Shown here in pieces: positions 24,007-35,526 of a stretch of 64,000 nt of DNA. This stretch comes from Siphonodentalium dalli. Lineage: Eukaryota > Mollusca > Scaphopoda > Gadilida > Siphonodentaliidae. The first letter of the stretch is position 1, and every line of letters starts with the position of its first letter. The position numbers and the translations under genes were made by a program. The stretch spans positions 172,175,164 through 172,239,163 of the forward strand of contig CP136066.1 of the NCBI GenBank assembly GCA_032622095.1, in the 5' to 3' direction. Below the pieces are notes generated by a model. That model ran no database searches. It saw only the letters and a program-made list of their open reading frames with translations, and was not told the DNA's origin.

Positions 24007-24106
24007 GGTACCATTTTGGTACCAAAAGAATGGTACCATTTTGGTACCAAAAGAGTGGTACCATTTTGGTACCAAAAGAGTGGTACCATTTTGGTACCAA
24101 AATAGT
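24007..24106. repeat. 25-bp tandem repeat, four copies
   Basis: Four copies of GGTACCATTTTGGTACC plus an AAAAGA-rich spacer, the last one slightly diverged. Each copy is a palindrome (GGTACC N5 GGTACC), so the array has many alternative pairings. It lies in the left subterminal region of the insertion. Confidence 0.9.
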
Positions 24107-24205
24107 AGTATCGATCCGATGATGGTATACTGGTGCCACAGTGGCTTCATAAGATCAGCTCTATATATATATACTATCCTTTCAATGATATTCCAGTGCT
24201 AATTC

Positions 24206-24450
24206 AGGGTCCCAGACTCCCAATATCAGTATCATTCCAATGATTGCATATCGGTGCCAGATCGGCACCGTAATATCGGCATTGATCCGATGATGCTATA
24301 TCGGTACCAGATCGGCATCGTAATATCGGTATCGTTCTGATGATGGTATATCGGTACCAGATCAGCATCGTCATATCAGTATCATTCCGATGGTGGTATA
24401 TCGGTGCCGGATCAGCATCGCTATATCAGTATCGTTCCGATGATGATAGG
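24206..24450. repeat. 50-bp tandem repeat, about five copies
   Basis: The repeating pattern is TATATCGGTACCAGATCGGC, then ATCGTAATATCGGTATCGTT, then a CCGATGATGG tail, with an exact 50-bp period between the best copies. GGTACC alternates with GGTGCC in some copies. Confidence 0.85.
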
Positions 24451-24460
24451 ACGGTGCTAA

Positions 24461-25095
24461 TGGAGCTTTCCAGAGGCCACGCCCACAGTGTAGTGCTGCC
24501 CAATGGCAATTTATTAGAATATATTCGACAAATCAGATGCCGAGCCGGCCGTGGACATTTTTTAAATTAAATTTTGTAAACAAATAAAAAAAAAATTGTT
24601 TTTTAAATTTTTGAATTTTTTAACAAGAAGTTTCAATCTAAAATCTAAAAAGAAATTTTAAAATTAAATAAAAACAAAATATTTAATTAAACAAATTTTT
24701 TTTTTTATTAAAACTGAATTTTTAAAGATTCAATCTATTGAAAAATTCTATAAAAAAAATAAAATATACTGGTATAATAATTTAAAAATTTTAAAAATTT
24801 TAAAAACAAATTATTAGTTTGTTTTTGTTCAACAGCAGATCAAAGTTCAATCTAAAAAAAAAATAAAAAATTTAATCTAAATAAATTTTTTTTAAATCAA
24901 ACTGGTTAAAAGATCAAATTTGCAAGAATCATATACGTGAGTCTGTTTCAGCTACCGGTAGTTAACATAAGGGCAAGTGCTGATGTGTTCAGTTCGGAAG
25001 TCGATCTCGGGTAACAGACAATATTTATGTGGATAAAGTATTTTTACCAGTGGGCGGGACTACCGCTGTGGGTGTGGCCTCTGTGGAAAGCTCCA
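24461..25095. mobile_element. Inverted-repeat-bounded segment around an AT-rich core (candidate nested MITE)
   Basis: The left end reads TGGAGCTTTCCAGAGGCCAC followed by GCCCACAG. The right end is the inverted counterpart, ending GTGGCCTCTGTGGAAAGCTC plus CA. The arms are about 40 bp with several mismatches and one 2-bp indel. The core (about 24,560-24,910) is almost pure A/T. No clear target duplication was found, so a mobile origin is an inference from the inverted ends. Confidence 0.5.
24560..24915. repeat. AT-rich low-complexity block
   Basis: It consists almost entirely of A and T, with many AAATTTT and TTTAAAA runs and no coding potential. Confidence 0.85.
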
Positions 25096-25389
25096 TTCAG
25101 CGTAATATCATCATAAAACATTTTGGACAAGAGGAATACAAGTGCCGCATCCTTTCATTTAAGCAGTCAGATTTCCAAGAGGAGTAACTACAGCCTGAGG
25201 ATAGGTGAAATACAATGATGAACAAAATTGAAGAAAACATACCGTTTATTTCCAAAATAGAAATAATCATAAATTATATATATATAGTATGTGTACAAGA
25301 TATGAACAAAATAAAGCTAAAATCTTTATGAAAGTATCAACGACATTGTAGCGCTATGTCAACTGACATAACAATATAAATATAAATTA

Positions 25390-25550
25390 GATCGAACTTG
25401 ATCTGTATTTCAGATTAGGTTCCGATTGCATAGAAAATGTTTGAGTTATCGCACCATGCATAAAGTGTCTATGGACAGACAGACAGACGAATGACAAGTG
25501 GTCAATCAGGACATCGACAATAAATATACCATACTATGGGTCAATATAAT
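25390..25550 (+). repeat. Dispersed repeat family R1, copy 1
   Basis: It shares CGAACTTGATCTGTATTT, AAAATGTTTGAGTTATCGCA, a GACAGACAGACAGACG run and AGTGGTCAATC with 37,810-38,130. Similar modules with clustered GACGGACGG are common in marine-invertebrate genomes. I cannot assign a class. Confidence 0.7.
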
Positions 25551-25977
25551 ACTGCATGATGAATTTACATTGGATAATAAATGTACTGAAATCCAAAATG
25601 GCAGACAGCGGCCAAACAACTCGTTCCCATCCACATGACCAATGGAAGGGCCTGTAGCCAGTTCTAATGGACTTACATAGCGTAATACTGAAAAACAAGA
25701 TGCCCAGCAGCAGCCATGTTTAATGTCTATTTCTATGACAAATTTCGAGGTACATATAGGACTAATGGTGCTAGTAGAGTCTGTAATAATGGGTGCAAGT
25801 TTAAAAAAATTAATCATTCTACGTGTCATTGGTTATGAACATTTTCATGATCATTGATGCAATGGTTAAGACTGTAACCTAAAAAGGATCAGAATGTAAA
25901 ACTGACGCACAGAGGCAATAGCTTCCCTTGACGTCAAATAAATGTGTAGGACATGACATAAACCCATAACTAACAAG

Positions 25978-26945
25978 TAGGGTTGAAATGATTAATCAAC
26001 TAGCTGTAGTCGACGCTGAAATGTCAGAACGTTGACTCTGAATTTTGCTGTCGACTAGTCGGAACTTAGTGTATTAGTTACATGTATAAAGTTTTCAATA
26101 TCGATTCTGGCATAAACGGTGTTAATTGTGCGTAAGTTACTCTAAGTATAACGTTTGGTGGCACCCGGAATTGACAGTGTTACTAGTATAGACACACACA
26201 GTGACCCGACTATCAATTGAAAGAATGAAATTGACAACACAATGTCTCACTCATCATTTGAGGTCAAAGACATCACTGCGACATGATGGCAATGATTGAC
26301 GCGGCTTTATCATTTGTTGTCGGAGACTGCTTTGATCTAGACACTGTGTATATTTCAATTGATCTCGCACCGTCGGGTTATGATGCGACGCTGTGTGAAG
26401 GTCGCTTAATGTGACGTCACTGGTGCTGCCATATATAAATGATACTGACTGAAGTTCTCGATCACTCGACTTTTGACCATCCCGGGCGTGTATCCTGGGC
26501 ACTTTGCGCCCACCTGCTACCACACAGAACTGGCTATCGTATTCCACATGTAGCCTATACTACAGGCGTATTTAGTCGGAACATTAACATTTCATATTGA
26601 CACCGCTCGGCACCAGATTATTGGTGATCACGTGACTAAACGAAATCTTGAACGCTGATATTAAATTTAAAACCTGTATAAATGTTCGTGTTTCTAATCA
26701 TTATCCACCACATGTCTAATTATATAACCACATGCAGTGTGTTGGATAAATATCAAGATGTTTACATTATTATTTCCCAAATAAATTGTTGTCTATGCAG
26801 GGAAATGCGTTACCGGTACGCAATAAACCGTCATTGCACCAGTCACCAGTGTATGCCATGTACGATGAATTTTCCGTACCATGTTACCTTTGAAGGTTTT
26901 GATATTGGGTACAGACTAGTCGACGCACTAATCGTTTCAACACTA
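25978..26945. mobile_element. Non-autonomous hAT-like element, copy 1 (968 bp)
   Basis: It starts TAGGGTTGAAATGATTAATC and ends CTAATCGTTTCAACACTA, forming an imperfect inverted repeat. It is flanked by a perfect 8-bp duplication, CTAACAAG, at 25970-25977 and 26946-26953. Eight-base duplications and this end style fit hAT. It is homologous over most of its length to 30301-31042. A 140-codon frame overlaps its right part (26682-27104) but runs past the element end, has no hAT motif and is treated as accidental. Confidence 0.88.
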
Positions 26946-27287
26946 CTAACAAGTGCAGATATATTGCATGGGGGCTTCCATTGCTTGATAAAATATGAAA
27001 TTGATAATCTTTATCTCAATGAATGGAGAATGAAATTTGGAGTCGAAAACACGATGAGCATATATTATGTCAATTTTTTATATCTGTTTCATTTAGTACT
27101 TTAGTATTCATTGGAACGGTCTAATTATTTGCAGGAATGTCAGGTTATTATAACTGCAGAGGATATGACGAGAAATGCCATATGGATTTTGTAAGAATGT
27201 TCAAATAACAAATTAAACAAACAGTCTTTTTTGTTAACATACTTGGAAACGAATGAAAGAGAATGAAGTAACTACTCATTTGCGAAA

Positions 27288-27368
27288 ACCCTGGGCGAAT
27301 GCATTCTCTTATATATGTGAGTCTCCCAAACGGAGCCTTGTATAATATATAAGAGAATACACTGGTTT
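27288..27368. repeat. Hairpin palindrome, family P, copy 3
   Basis: The arms GAATGCATTCTCTTATATAT and ATATATAAGAGAATACACTG surround a more diverged centre. It lies next to copy 4, and the two are separated by about 25 bp. Confidence 0.75.
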
Positions 27369-27392
27369 ACAAGGTCAAGTTAAATAATGTTA

Positions 27393-27463
27393 GGCCAATG
27401 TATTCTCTTATAAATGCAGGGCTTCATATGGGAGACTTGCATATATAAGAGAATGCATTGGCA
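27393..27463. repeat. Hairpin palindrome, family P, copy 4
   Basis: The arms GCCAATGTATTCTCTTATA and ATATATAAGAGAATGCATTG flank a centre GGGCTTCATATGGGAGAC. It pairs with copy 3 in a doublet much like the doublet at about 1 kb. Confidence 0.8.
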
Positions 27464-27946
27464 CATGTTTTTTTGCAAAATTTCAGAAGAAAACCAATAC
27501 TGCCTTTCTAAGGGAGAGCTCTTCTTATTCTTGACTTCTTCTCTCTCTTCATAAGTTCAACTGAAGTTGTCTCTGCTGCTGTGATCTGAATTGTCCTGAA
27601 ATTATTAATATAAAAGCATGAATATATCTGCCTCCCAGTCACATGTATATTGTTTCCGAACATACATCTACAACAAACTCACATCAGATGGGGCTCAGAA
27701 TATTAATCAGTTGGTTTCTTCAAGGACGAGGTGGCAGTTGGAAGGGGTTGGTGCTTTTCTTTCACTCATCATTCGAACATTTAAACATTTGGATTCTACA
27801 ATTCATAGACCGATCTAGTGTTGACTAATATAAAATTACAGTATGTTATAGTTAAATTTTCCAACCAATATTCGGTGTAAAATGTATTGTGTTGTCTTAG
27901 ACCCAGGGTCTAATAATATCCTACATGTACGGTACATGTACTTTCA

Positions 27947-28350
27947 CAGGGTTTCCGCTATAGTGGCAGGGACTCCCTTTGTGAGCCCCATTCCCCCCAG
28001 CCAATTTTTCACCTTCTGTCATACCACAGGACATATTCATTATGATAATGTATACAGGTATAAAGATGTTTACTTCTCAATTTCGTTGCGACAGTACTAA
28101 GAAATTTAAATAGTTGACAACTTTATTTGATTTCTAGCGAGATTACACACTAGGACCGATCTAACACGAACTGAGGAAGTGATCAAACCGACATCGCTAG
28201 AACACATGCTTTGGAGTCCGCTGGTTACATTGCTGCGGTTAGGTTATGAAAAATGACAGCCAATAATTTAATCATGTTATATTCCGGTATATTATGCATC
28301 CGAACCTTCTGTCGAGTCTTGAATAGTGGTTGTTTAACTTCAACGGGCGT
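27947..28350 (+). repeat. Dispersed repeat of about 400 bp, plus-strand copy
   Basis: It matches 31176-31572 in inverted orientation through most of its length. Shared blocks include CAGGGTTTCCGCTATAG (as its complement), CAGTACTAAGAAATTTAAAT, GTTGACAACTTTATTTGATT and the GGTTACATTGCTGCGGTTAG region. Boundaries are approximate. The family is not recognised. Confidence 0.75.
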
Positions 28351-29203
28351 ATTTCCGTATACAGCAATTAATTTTTATCAAATAAATTTTCAATGTTTTA
28401 AAGTTATTGCGGTTGATAGCATAGTAACTTAGGATATGGATGCAAAACAATCAGCAAATCTACTCTCTGTTTCTTCTATTGGCCGATAAAACAAAAGTAG
28501 GTCCACCAGTGTTTCCACGACATTGAAAACATTGACTGCATTTTCCCCTCGGCGGATACAGGACCCGTTCCCCAAAACCTAGCGGAAAGCTTGACTTTCA
28601 GTCAGATATAAGACCCAATTTGTATCTTATTTTAGTTAGGGAATACATGTATTTGGTCATATTAAGTAAACATCGGTTTGGAATCTTTCAACAGATCAAA
28701 GGGTCAGACAAGAGATTATTTATACAATATACACCAGTAATGTGGTTCAAATGCACCATGTCTGTTCAGATGGTAAATATATATTTACATGAGAAATCAG
28801 TCCCCACCTACATAAAGTAACTAAATGGTTGTATTCAAAAGTGCAGGTCTCAAAATTTCCAACAATTGGACAGCCTGAAGCCAGTCCGGATTAAGCGAAT
28901 TTCATGTTCAGATTTCAAACAATTTTCACACCGAGCCGAACCATGGAAAAAAACAGATCGGGCTGAATTTGCATGATGTTAGACATCTAGATATTATGAT
29001 ATTAGGACTAATGACATGGAATTACTCGCATACTTGTGAATTTGATATGGTTCAAGGGGTGTAGTTAGATATTCAAAGGTGGACACCCTTCCTAACGTGG
29101 AGGCCATCTATACCGGTAGCCACATACATGCAATGGGTGTGAGATAGCATCTATAGCAACATCTACCAACTCTATTAATAATTAACTGTCATAATTTACC
29201 TCT
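28351..29203. other. Unassigned cargo region
   Basis: No gene or repeat structure that I can support. A 66-codon frame at 28,620 has no recognisable motif. Confidence 0.35.
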
Positions 29204-29207
29204 TTAA

Positions 29208-29701
29208 AGGCACGTGCAGCCTTAATTGTCGAAAATATTCATATTTGTTCCAAACACCGTAAACAGAAAAACAGTAAAACGCATACAGTTCCGTTCATAT
29301 ATACCATGACCACCGCGTAAACAGCATGTTATCATAAAGACCTACTGTATTTTACCTAAGCAAGAGCCTGATTGTGTTACAGAAGACAGCACAATGCTAC
29401 TGGCTAATCACACACAAATGGCATAAACGCTCTTTATTAGTTCCATATCAGGTATTCACCAACAAAGAACGCTCTTTATATTTACCATCATAATATAAAC
29501 AAACACCAGAAAAGTAACTTTTTACGGTTTTGTTTACATAACAATGGTCAAACTTATGACCATAACATACTGTTTATGCGATATTTCTTATTTGCATACG
29601 GACAAAGTCTATCTACATTTTGATGTTCTTTCTGTTTGTGGCGGTTTTTGACGGGTGGAGATATTTTCACAGGATACCCACCGCCAAGGCCAACCGTGTC
29701 T
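29208..29701. mobile_element. TTAA-flanked TIR element (candidate MITE)
   Basis: TTAA at 29204-29207 is followed by AGGCACGTGCAGCCTT. The right end reads AAGGCCAACCGTGTCT followed by TTAA (29702-29705). The ends are imperfectly inverted over about 16 bp. TTAA duplication with these ends would suit a piggyBac- or Kolobok-type element. The match is short, so this is moderate evidence. Confidence 0.5.
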
Positions 29702-30192
29702 TTAACTATTGCATGATTCATTATTATCTAGGTAAATATAATGCCACTCTATTTGAACTATCATAATAAGATGCTGAGGGTACAGTTGTTGGAATAAAAT
29801 TAAAAAACACCAGCCCCATACTGATAATATAGAAGATAAATTAGTTGTTATGGTCAAAGTAGTTCATGTAATTTGTCGGTAAACAGCGCATATTTTCTTT
29901 GGGAAGACAGTAAAATGGAAATGCTTACAACAGACGATGACTCTTGCACTGGCGTTGTTTGCGATTTTGGTGCTTGATAAGTTAATATCTTAGCCACTTG
30001 GCAGCTATAGTTCTGAATCGGCTATCGGCCATTGTGGAAGTCTTTGGCAACTTTCTAACTGCTTCTGAAATAAAATATTATCTGCAATGTTACACTTCAA
30101 TCTAATAAAATTGAAAATAATTACATTATTTACAATGTATAAAAGTAAAATTGCATGGAAGAATTACATGCATCAGTTTTATAAATTTAATT

Positions 30193-30208
30193 GGGGGGGG
30201 GGGGGGGG
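30193..30208 (+). repeat. Poly-G tract, 16 G
   Basis: An uninterrupted run of 16 guanines in an AT-rich setting. It is a potential G-quadruplex or a length-variable homopolymer. Confidence 0.95.
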
Positions 30209-30300
30209 CATAGTTCATGTATGGACAATTAGATTTGCACAGGTCAAAAATGTTCAGTTGCCAAAGCCTTTACCAATTACATTCATCTGAGATTAACCAC

Positions 30301-31042
30301 TAGGGTTCAAACGATTAATCGACTAACTGTAATCGATGCTGAAATGTTAGAATATCGACTCTGAATTTTGCTGTGTCACTCGCCGTTTAATGTAAAAAAC
30401 ATCACTGCGACATGATGGCAATGAGTGATGCGGCTTTATCGTTTGTCAGAAACCGCTTTGATCTAGACACTGTGTATATTTCAATTGATCTCGCACCGTC
30501 GGGTTATGATGCGACCTGTGTGAAGGTCACTTATATAAGGTGACGTCATTGGACAATTCTATTCACTCATGGAAATGTTACGAAAATCCAATTGACAAAA
30601 TATTGTAGTCAGTCTCTTATTCTTTTCAAATCAGTGCGACGACATGCGTGTAAATCATCAATGAGATGTGTGAATATTACCGGTACTTGCGTACGTCATT
30701 TTGTTGCCTAATTTAATTTAGCTATTGTCACGAATGTATATATAGTAAATCCGTGAATCGCCCATCTCTAACCATATGTCTAATTATATAATTTGATTCA
30801 GTGTGTTGGATAAATATCAAGATGTTTACTGTATTATTTCACAAATAAATTGGTGTCTATGCAGGGCAATGCGCTACGCAATAGACCGTCATTGCATCAG
30901 GCATCAGTGTATGCCATGTACGATGAATTTTCCGTACCACGTTATGTTTGAAAGTTTGAAATCGGGTACCGACTAGTCGACGCAACGCGACTTTTGGGCC
31001 TCGACTAGTCGACTTTTAAATTCACTAATCGTTTCAACACTA
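30301..31042. mobile_element. Non-autonomous hAT-like element, copy 2 (742 bp)
   Basis: It starts TAGGGTTCAAACGATTAATC and ends CTAATCGTTTCAACACTA, flanked by a perfect 8-bp duplication TTAACCAC at 30293-30300 and 31043-31050. It is collinear with 25978-26945 but lacks internal segments. Near its right end it has an extra GACTAGTCGAC inverted block that makes the terminal hairpin longer. No transposase is present. Confidence 0.9.
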
Positions 31043-31175
31043 TTAACCACCAATGAATAGAATACACTAAAGGCATTTATGGCAGTTAAATTGTACTATA
31101 AAATGAGCTCAAGGAACAACATCAAATTATTATCAGCTATCTCATGAACTGACTTCATTTTATTTAAACAGTAAA

Positions 31176-31572
31176 TAAACCCGTTGAAGTTAAACGACGA
31201 CTATTCAAGACCCGGCAGGAAGTACTGGAATATAACATGATAAAATTATCGGTGATCATTTTACGTAACCTAACCGCAGCAACGTAACCAGCGGACTACG
31301 AAGCATATGTGTTCTAGCGATTTCGGATTTGATAACTTCCCCAGTTTGTGTTAGATCAGTCCGAGTGTGTATTCTCAGTGTGTATTCTCGCTAGAAATCA
31401 AATAAAGTTGTCAACTATTTAAATTTCTTAGTACTGTCTCAACAAAATAAACATCTTTATACCTGTATACCGGTACATATGGAATATGTCCTGTGGTATG
31501 ACAGAAGGGGGGAAATTGGCTGGGGGAATGGGGTCCAAAAAGGGATCCCCTGTCGCTATAGAGGAAACCCTG
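31176..31572 (-). repeat. Dispersed repeat of about 400 bp, minus-strand copy
   Basis: The reverse-complement partner of 27947-28350. It begins just after the second hAT-like element. Together the two copies form an inverted repeat with a loop of about 2.8 kb. Confidence 0.75.
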
Positions 31573-31701
31573 TATCTATATAACTCTCCAGGACTCTAAA
31601 CTACTGATATACATGTAATATACTTTTCTAAAGATTTTGAGATTACTTAAATGTGTACACAACATACCGCACATAGTCAACAAGAGGTGTGCACTCGCGT
31701 G

Positions 31702-32382
31702 TCAGTATACCCCCACCGTGGCAAATTCAACCCGCATTATGCGTAAATCCAACAAAAATGTTTTTTAACTTTAAAGACAAATTTGGATTAATAATATCTA
31801 TATGGTGTCGCAAGAAGCTTGTACAGAAAAAATATTAAAATTGGTTCATATTTGTTCGAATGATTGCAGAAACCCAAAAAAGGGTAGAAAATGAAACGCA
31901 ATCTTAACATCTAAGATGACTTTTGTCAAGTGCTTGGTCAGACAAACCAAACTTCTGCTAAGGCACACAACTCCAGGGAAAAAAGCATCCACAAAAAAAT
32001 ATCCCAAAATTTTCTAAGTCAAAATAAGTTGAAAATGAAGTGTAATGTTAGGAAAAACAGCTCGAGCCAACCCTGAGCCGCATCATGTAGAGAGGGTGTT
32101 GTGAGAAGCATGTATACCAAAAATTATTGAAATTGGTTCATATTTGTTAAAGTTATTAAGTCGGACAGGATTTTCTAAATCAAAATAAGTCGAAAAGTAA
32201 AACATAACTTAAAAAACAGAAAGTCGGACTGCACCGCAATTAGCATAATGCGGAGAGGCGGTCTTAAGGAGCATACAAAAAATTATTGAAATCGGTTCAT
32301 AGTGTTTCGAGTTATGAGGTCGGACGGACAGACGCAGTCAATCCAGTATACCCCCCATTTTCTTCGAAAGTGGAGGTATAAA
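31702..32382. repeat. Dispersed repeat with GTATACCCCC ends and three internal modules
   Basis: It opens with CAGTATACCCCCACCGTGG and closes near CAGTATACCCCCCATTTTC and a GTGGAGGTATA hairpin. Three diverged direct modules (about 31803-31862, 32095-32165 and 32255-32345) share AATTATTGAAATTGGTTCAT, and the last two share GTCGGACGG or similar. I recognise the style from marine-invertebrate genomes but not a named family. Confidence 0.6.
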
Positions 32383-32895
32383 AACGTTTGAATTGCGATG
32401 TGAACACACCCAAACATTATGATGTAACTGATGTACAGTAATCTATTAGATTTATTATCTTAATAAGCTCCATGTCAAAATCAATGCCATACATGTATAT
32501 TGGTTTATAATATGAATACCATTCCAAGCATGTTTGGGTTAGACAAAATTGACTTACTTTGCCACTCTCCTTGCCAGTTGGATAATGATTGCCAAACGGG
32601 TGTTTACCAGCTTTCCCAATTCCTGTTCAGTTCGGGGTTTTTGTCGCCATAATCTTCAAAATTTCATAAATGTCCTCAGTCATATGTACCACCGGCAAAT
32701 CAAATATCGAGTCACCTGAAATCAGAATTTGATATGCATTGATCTAATTGATGTGTCACTTACTGAGGGAAAAATATAGCATGTGATTTTTTTTGTTAAA
32801 GCAATATTTCATGTACGGTACATTCTACATACATCTTTGTACCGTAAATTTAATTGATTTCAGATATTTTGTGATCTCAACATGTACATGTGAGC
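32383..32895. other. Unassigned cargo region
   Basis: No gene or repeat is supported here. Confidence 0.35.
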
Positions 32896-32897
32896 TA

Positions 32898-33004
32898 CCC
32901 TGCTGGAAAAAACAAGTGTCCACTTAACTGCGGTGCGGTTAGCGTTGCCACCGCGGCCGAAATGCAACTACATGTACACCGCGGCTCCACCGGCTAACTA
33001 CAGT
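32898..33004 (+). mobile_element. Truncated copy of the 375-bp TA-flanked element
   Basis: It begins after TA with CCCTGCTGGAAAAAACAAG and follows the left end of the element at 39474 through ACCGCGGCTCCACCGGCTAA. It then breaks off near 33,004 without the right terminus. Confidence 0.8.
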
Positions 33005-33904
33005 AGACACCAGACACAGTCCCTGGCTTTCCCCAATTCCGACATTTTATGAGTTACATGTGCATCTATTGAAAAAGCTAGTGAAATTGCACACGCTGCA
33101 TGTATCGTCATTGACCACGTTGTTCACACATGCTTCTGAAGCTCATTTGAAAGTGATCTCAGCTTTAAATTTGATGCAATTTTTATACAAGCATAAAAAG
33201 CAAATTGAATAACATTGCATCAACCTCAGGCGATGTTTCCTGTACAGCATACAGATACGATCCTTTTGTGATTCAAATATGACATCGCAATGGCCAAAAC
33301 CTGCATTTATATCTCCATACGTGTAGGCCTTTTCATTATCTTAATGACAATTCGTGAGTTTCGTAAACTTGAGATTTGAAAGTTTGATTTTGAAATTATT
33401 TTTGAAGGTCTCTGAGACATACCGTACTGTACATGTACTAGTAATCATTTAGATTATACAGATGTATGTACCGGTATGCCTGCTTGTTGGATCAACAATG
33501 CAATTGTACATGTGTACCGGTACATGTAAAATATAATCGGTGGATCCTGTTGGCCACATTAGAATGCAATTTACATGTACCGTACATGTACATGCACAAT
33601 GTATCTCAAACTGGGCATACCGAAGTCATACTGGTGTCTTTTCACAGTTTACCTTCAAGTATGAAATGCATTGGAGGCCTTTGCAGTGGATATTGTTGCT
33701 AAAATACAATGTAGTTAATCCATTAAAACCACCATAAACAGAAATAATATAAAAAAAACAGACAGACTTTGTTCTTACATGTATAGCAATAATACATATC
33801 GCATAAATAGTTTGTTATTGTCGAGTTTGTACACTTTGTTATTTAAACAAAAAACAAAAAATTTGTTTGTTTACATAACACAGCATACAGACTTGACAAT
33901 AACA
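33005..33904. other. Unassigned cargo region rich in ACATGTAC words
   Basis: Many TACATGTAC and ACCGGTA words occur, especially 33,420-33,600. The stretch 33,715-33,905 resembles the reverse complement of part of 40,020-40,140. No coding potential is supported. Confidence 0.35.
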
Positions 33905-33906
33905 TA

Positions 33907-34281
33907 CCCCGCTGGACAAAACAAGTGTCCATTGGCACCGCGGTGTATTTGCCGTTCGGCCGCGGTGTCAGAGTTTGTAACTGCAGTTGAGCACCGCGGC
34001 CGAACGGCAAGTACACCGTGGCCCAACAGCAAATACACTGCGGCCGAAAGGCAACTACACCGCAGCCGAACGAAATGTACACCGTGGTTAGATTTCTGGT
34101 TTGTATCGTCTTTTTTCAGTTTAATGAACGTACACCGCGGCAATTACACCATGGCCGAACGGCAAGTACACCGCGGCCCAACTGTAGTTAGCCGGTGGAG
34201 CCGCGGTGTAGTTGCATTTCAGCCACAGTGGCAACGCTAACTGCACCGCGGTTAGGTGGACACTTGTTTTGTCAAGCAGGG
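33907..34281. mobile_element. 375-bp TA-flanked CCGCGG-rich element, copy 1
   Basis: It is bounded by TA on both sides (33905-33906 and 34282-34283). The ends are inverted copies of CCCTGCTGGACAAAACAAG, with one substitution at each end here. The interior repeats ACCGCGGCCGAACGGCAA about every 30 bp in both orientations and is far more GC-rich than its surroundings. TA duplication suits Tc1/mariner-type transposition. Frames crossing it come from the repeat and are not genes. Confidence 0.88.
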
Positions 34282-34283
34282 TA

Positions 34284-35526
34284 CTACCGGTATTTATGTG
34301 ATATTTATGATTGGTAAAAGAACAAAACATACTGGAACCTCATCATATTGAGCTGTAGCCAGGACATCGGATACGAAGTTCAAGTTTTAAGGACCAACAA
34401 CTTTATTAGATGTTTTCGTCCAATTAAAACCATGCACATGTACGGTAAGTACCGGTAGTCAGTTGCACAAGCAAGCCCAAAATAGAGTTGAAGATACCGG
34501 TACATACTCTGATTTAATGCCCCTAAATTACCGGTACTATTTCTTCGGATTCTGGGGCAAAAATATTAGATTTTAGTCGAGGAACCCACCCATCAAGGCC
34601 CAGAGTTATTAGATTTTGAGTTTTTAAATGTGTGCGTTTCACCACCTCAAATATTTGGCGGCCTGGCAAATATTAAGACAAATGCCGACCGACATACCAG
34701 TACATGTACCATACTCTTGACACCAAATTGCGTTGAACAAAATGTTGATATATAGCAATTCCTGGGAACTTTTAACTTATACTATACATGTTCCTGTGGT
34801 TGACGGTGGTTTATTGCAGTATTTTTTGGATAATTAATCAATGCTGATACGGGTAACTGAAACGGCATTTCTAGAAATGTTATTATTGTCGGAACCTGAT
34901 GATATGGGGACCATCGAATCAGATTGCATACCTTAATTAATAAACAGAACTTAATTATAAACTATATACCGGTATACAGGTACCTTATCCCAGTGCATTA
35001 ACTGGTTAAATCGTCTCGGACTCACTTTATCATTCATGTTGCCTCCAGTTGCAATGACAACTGAGCAAAATGAAATTAAATACATATAATGTGTTTTTGA
35101 AAATTATTAGTAGTTCATAAAAAATTACAGATATATCTGGCTTAAAGTAATCGACCCCCTCCAACGTGGTTTGACCCCGGTAATACTGTCTGCAGTATTG
35201 TACCAGGGTAAGGTCACCGCTTCAACACTGCATGAAGTCCCAGTTCACAGGCATGAAAATATAATGCAGTGGTTCTCCTTTACTGTATCTACATGTATGG
35301 AACTTAAAAGGCATGGATGGCCTTCATTATATAAACCAGTAGAAATAACAGCTACATGTACCAAATTATGAAAAATTTTCCAAGAATATACTAATACCGG
35401 CAGTACATGTATAGAATAAAAATCATGTGTTATTATCCATAAAACACACTTTGTGAAGCCCTTACAGACGGCGATGTGAGCGCCGCGATTCCTACATCAA
35501 TGGCACCAAAATATTCATCCTACGGT
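34284..35526. other. Unassigned cargo region
   Basis: ATTTATGATTGG with AAGAACAAA just after the 375-bp element also occurs at 40,061-40,085 without the element. Nothing else is supported. Confidence 0.4.

Noticed and set aside
24007-24450. CRISPR-like array (regular palindromic repeats)
   Set aside because: There are no unique spacers: the full 25- and 50-bp periods repeat. The setting is animal nuclear DNA with no cas genes.
26682-27104. A 140-codon frame near 26.7-27.1 kb as a gene
   Set aside because: It starts inside the hAT-like element and runs through its terminus and target duplication, with no domain or supporting signals.
33779-34240. A 153-codon frame with repeated residues near 34 kb and similar frames near 39.7 kb
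   Set aside because: They lie in the 375-bp CCGCGG-rich transposable elements. The repeated residues come from the DNA lattice, and both strands are open.
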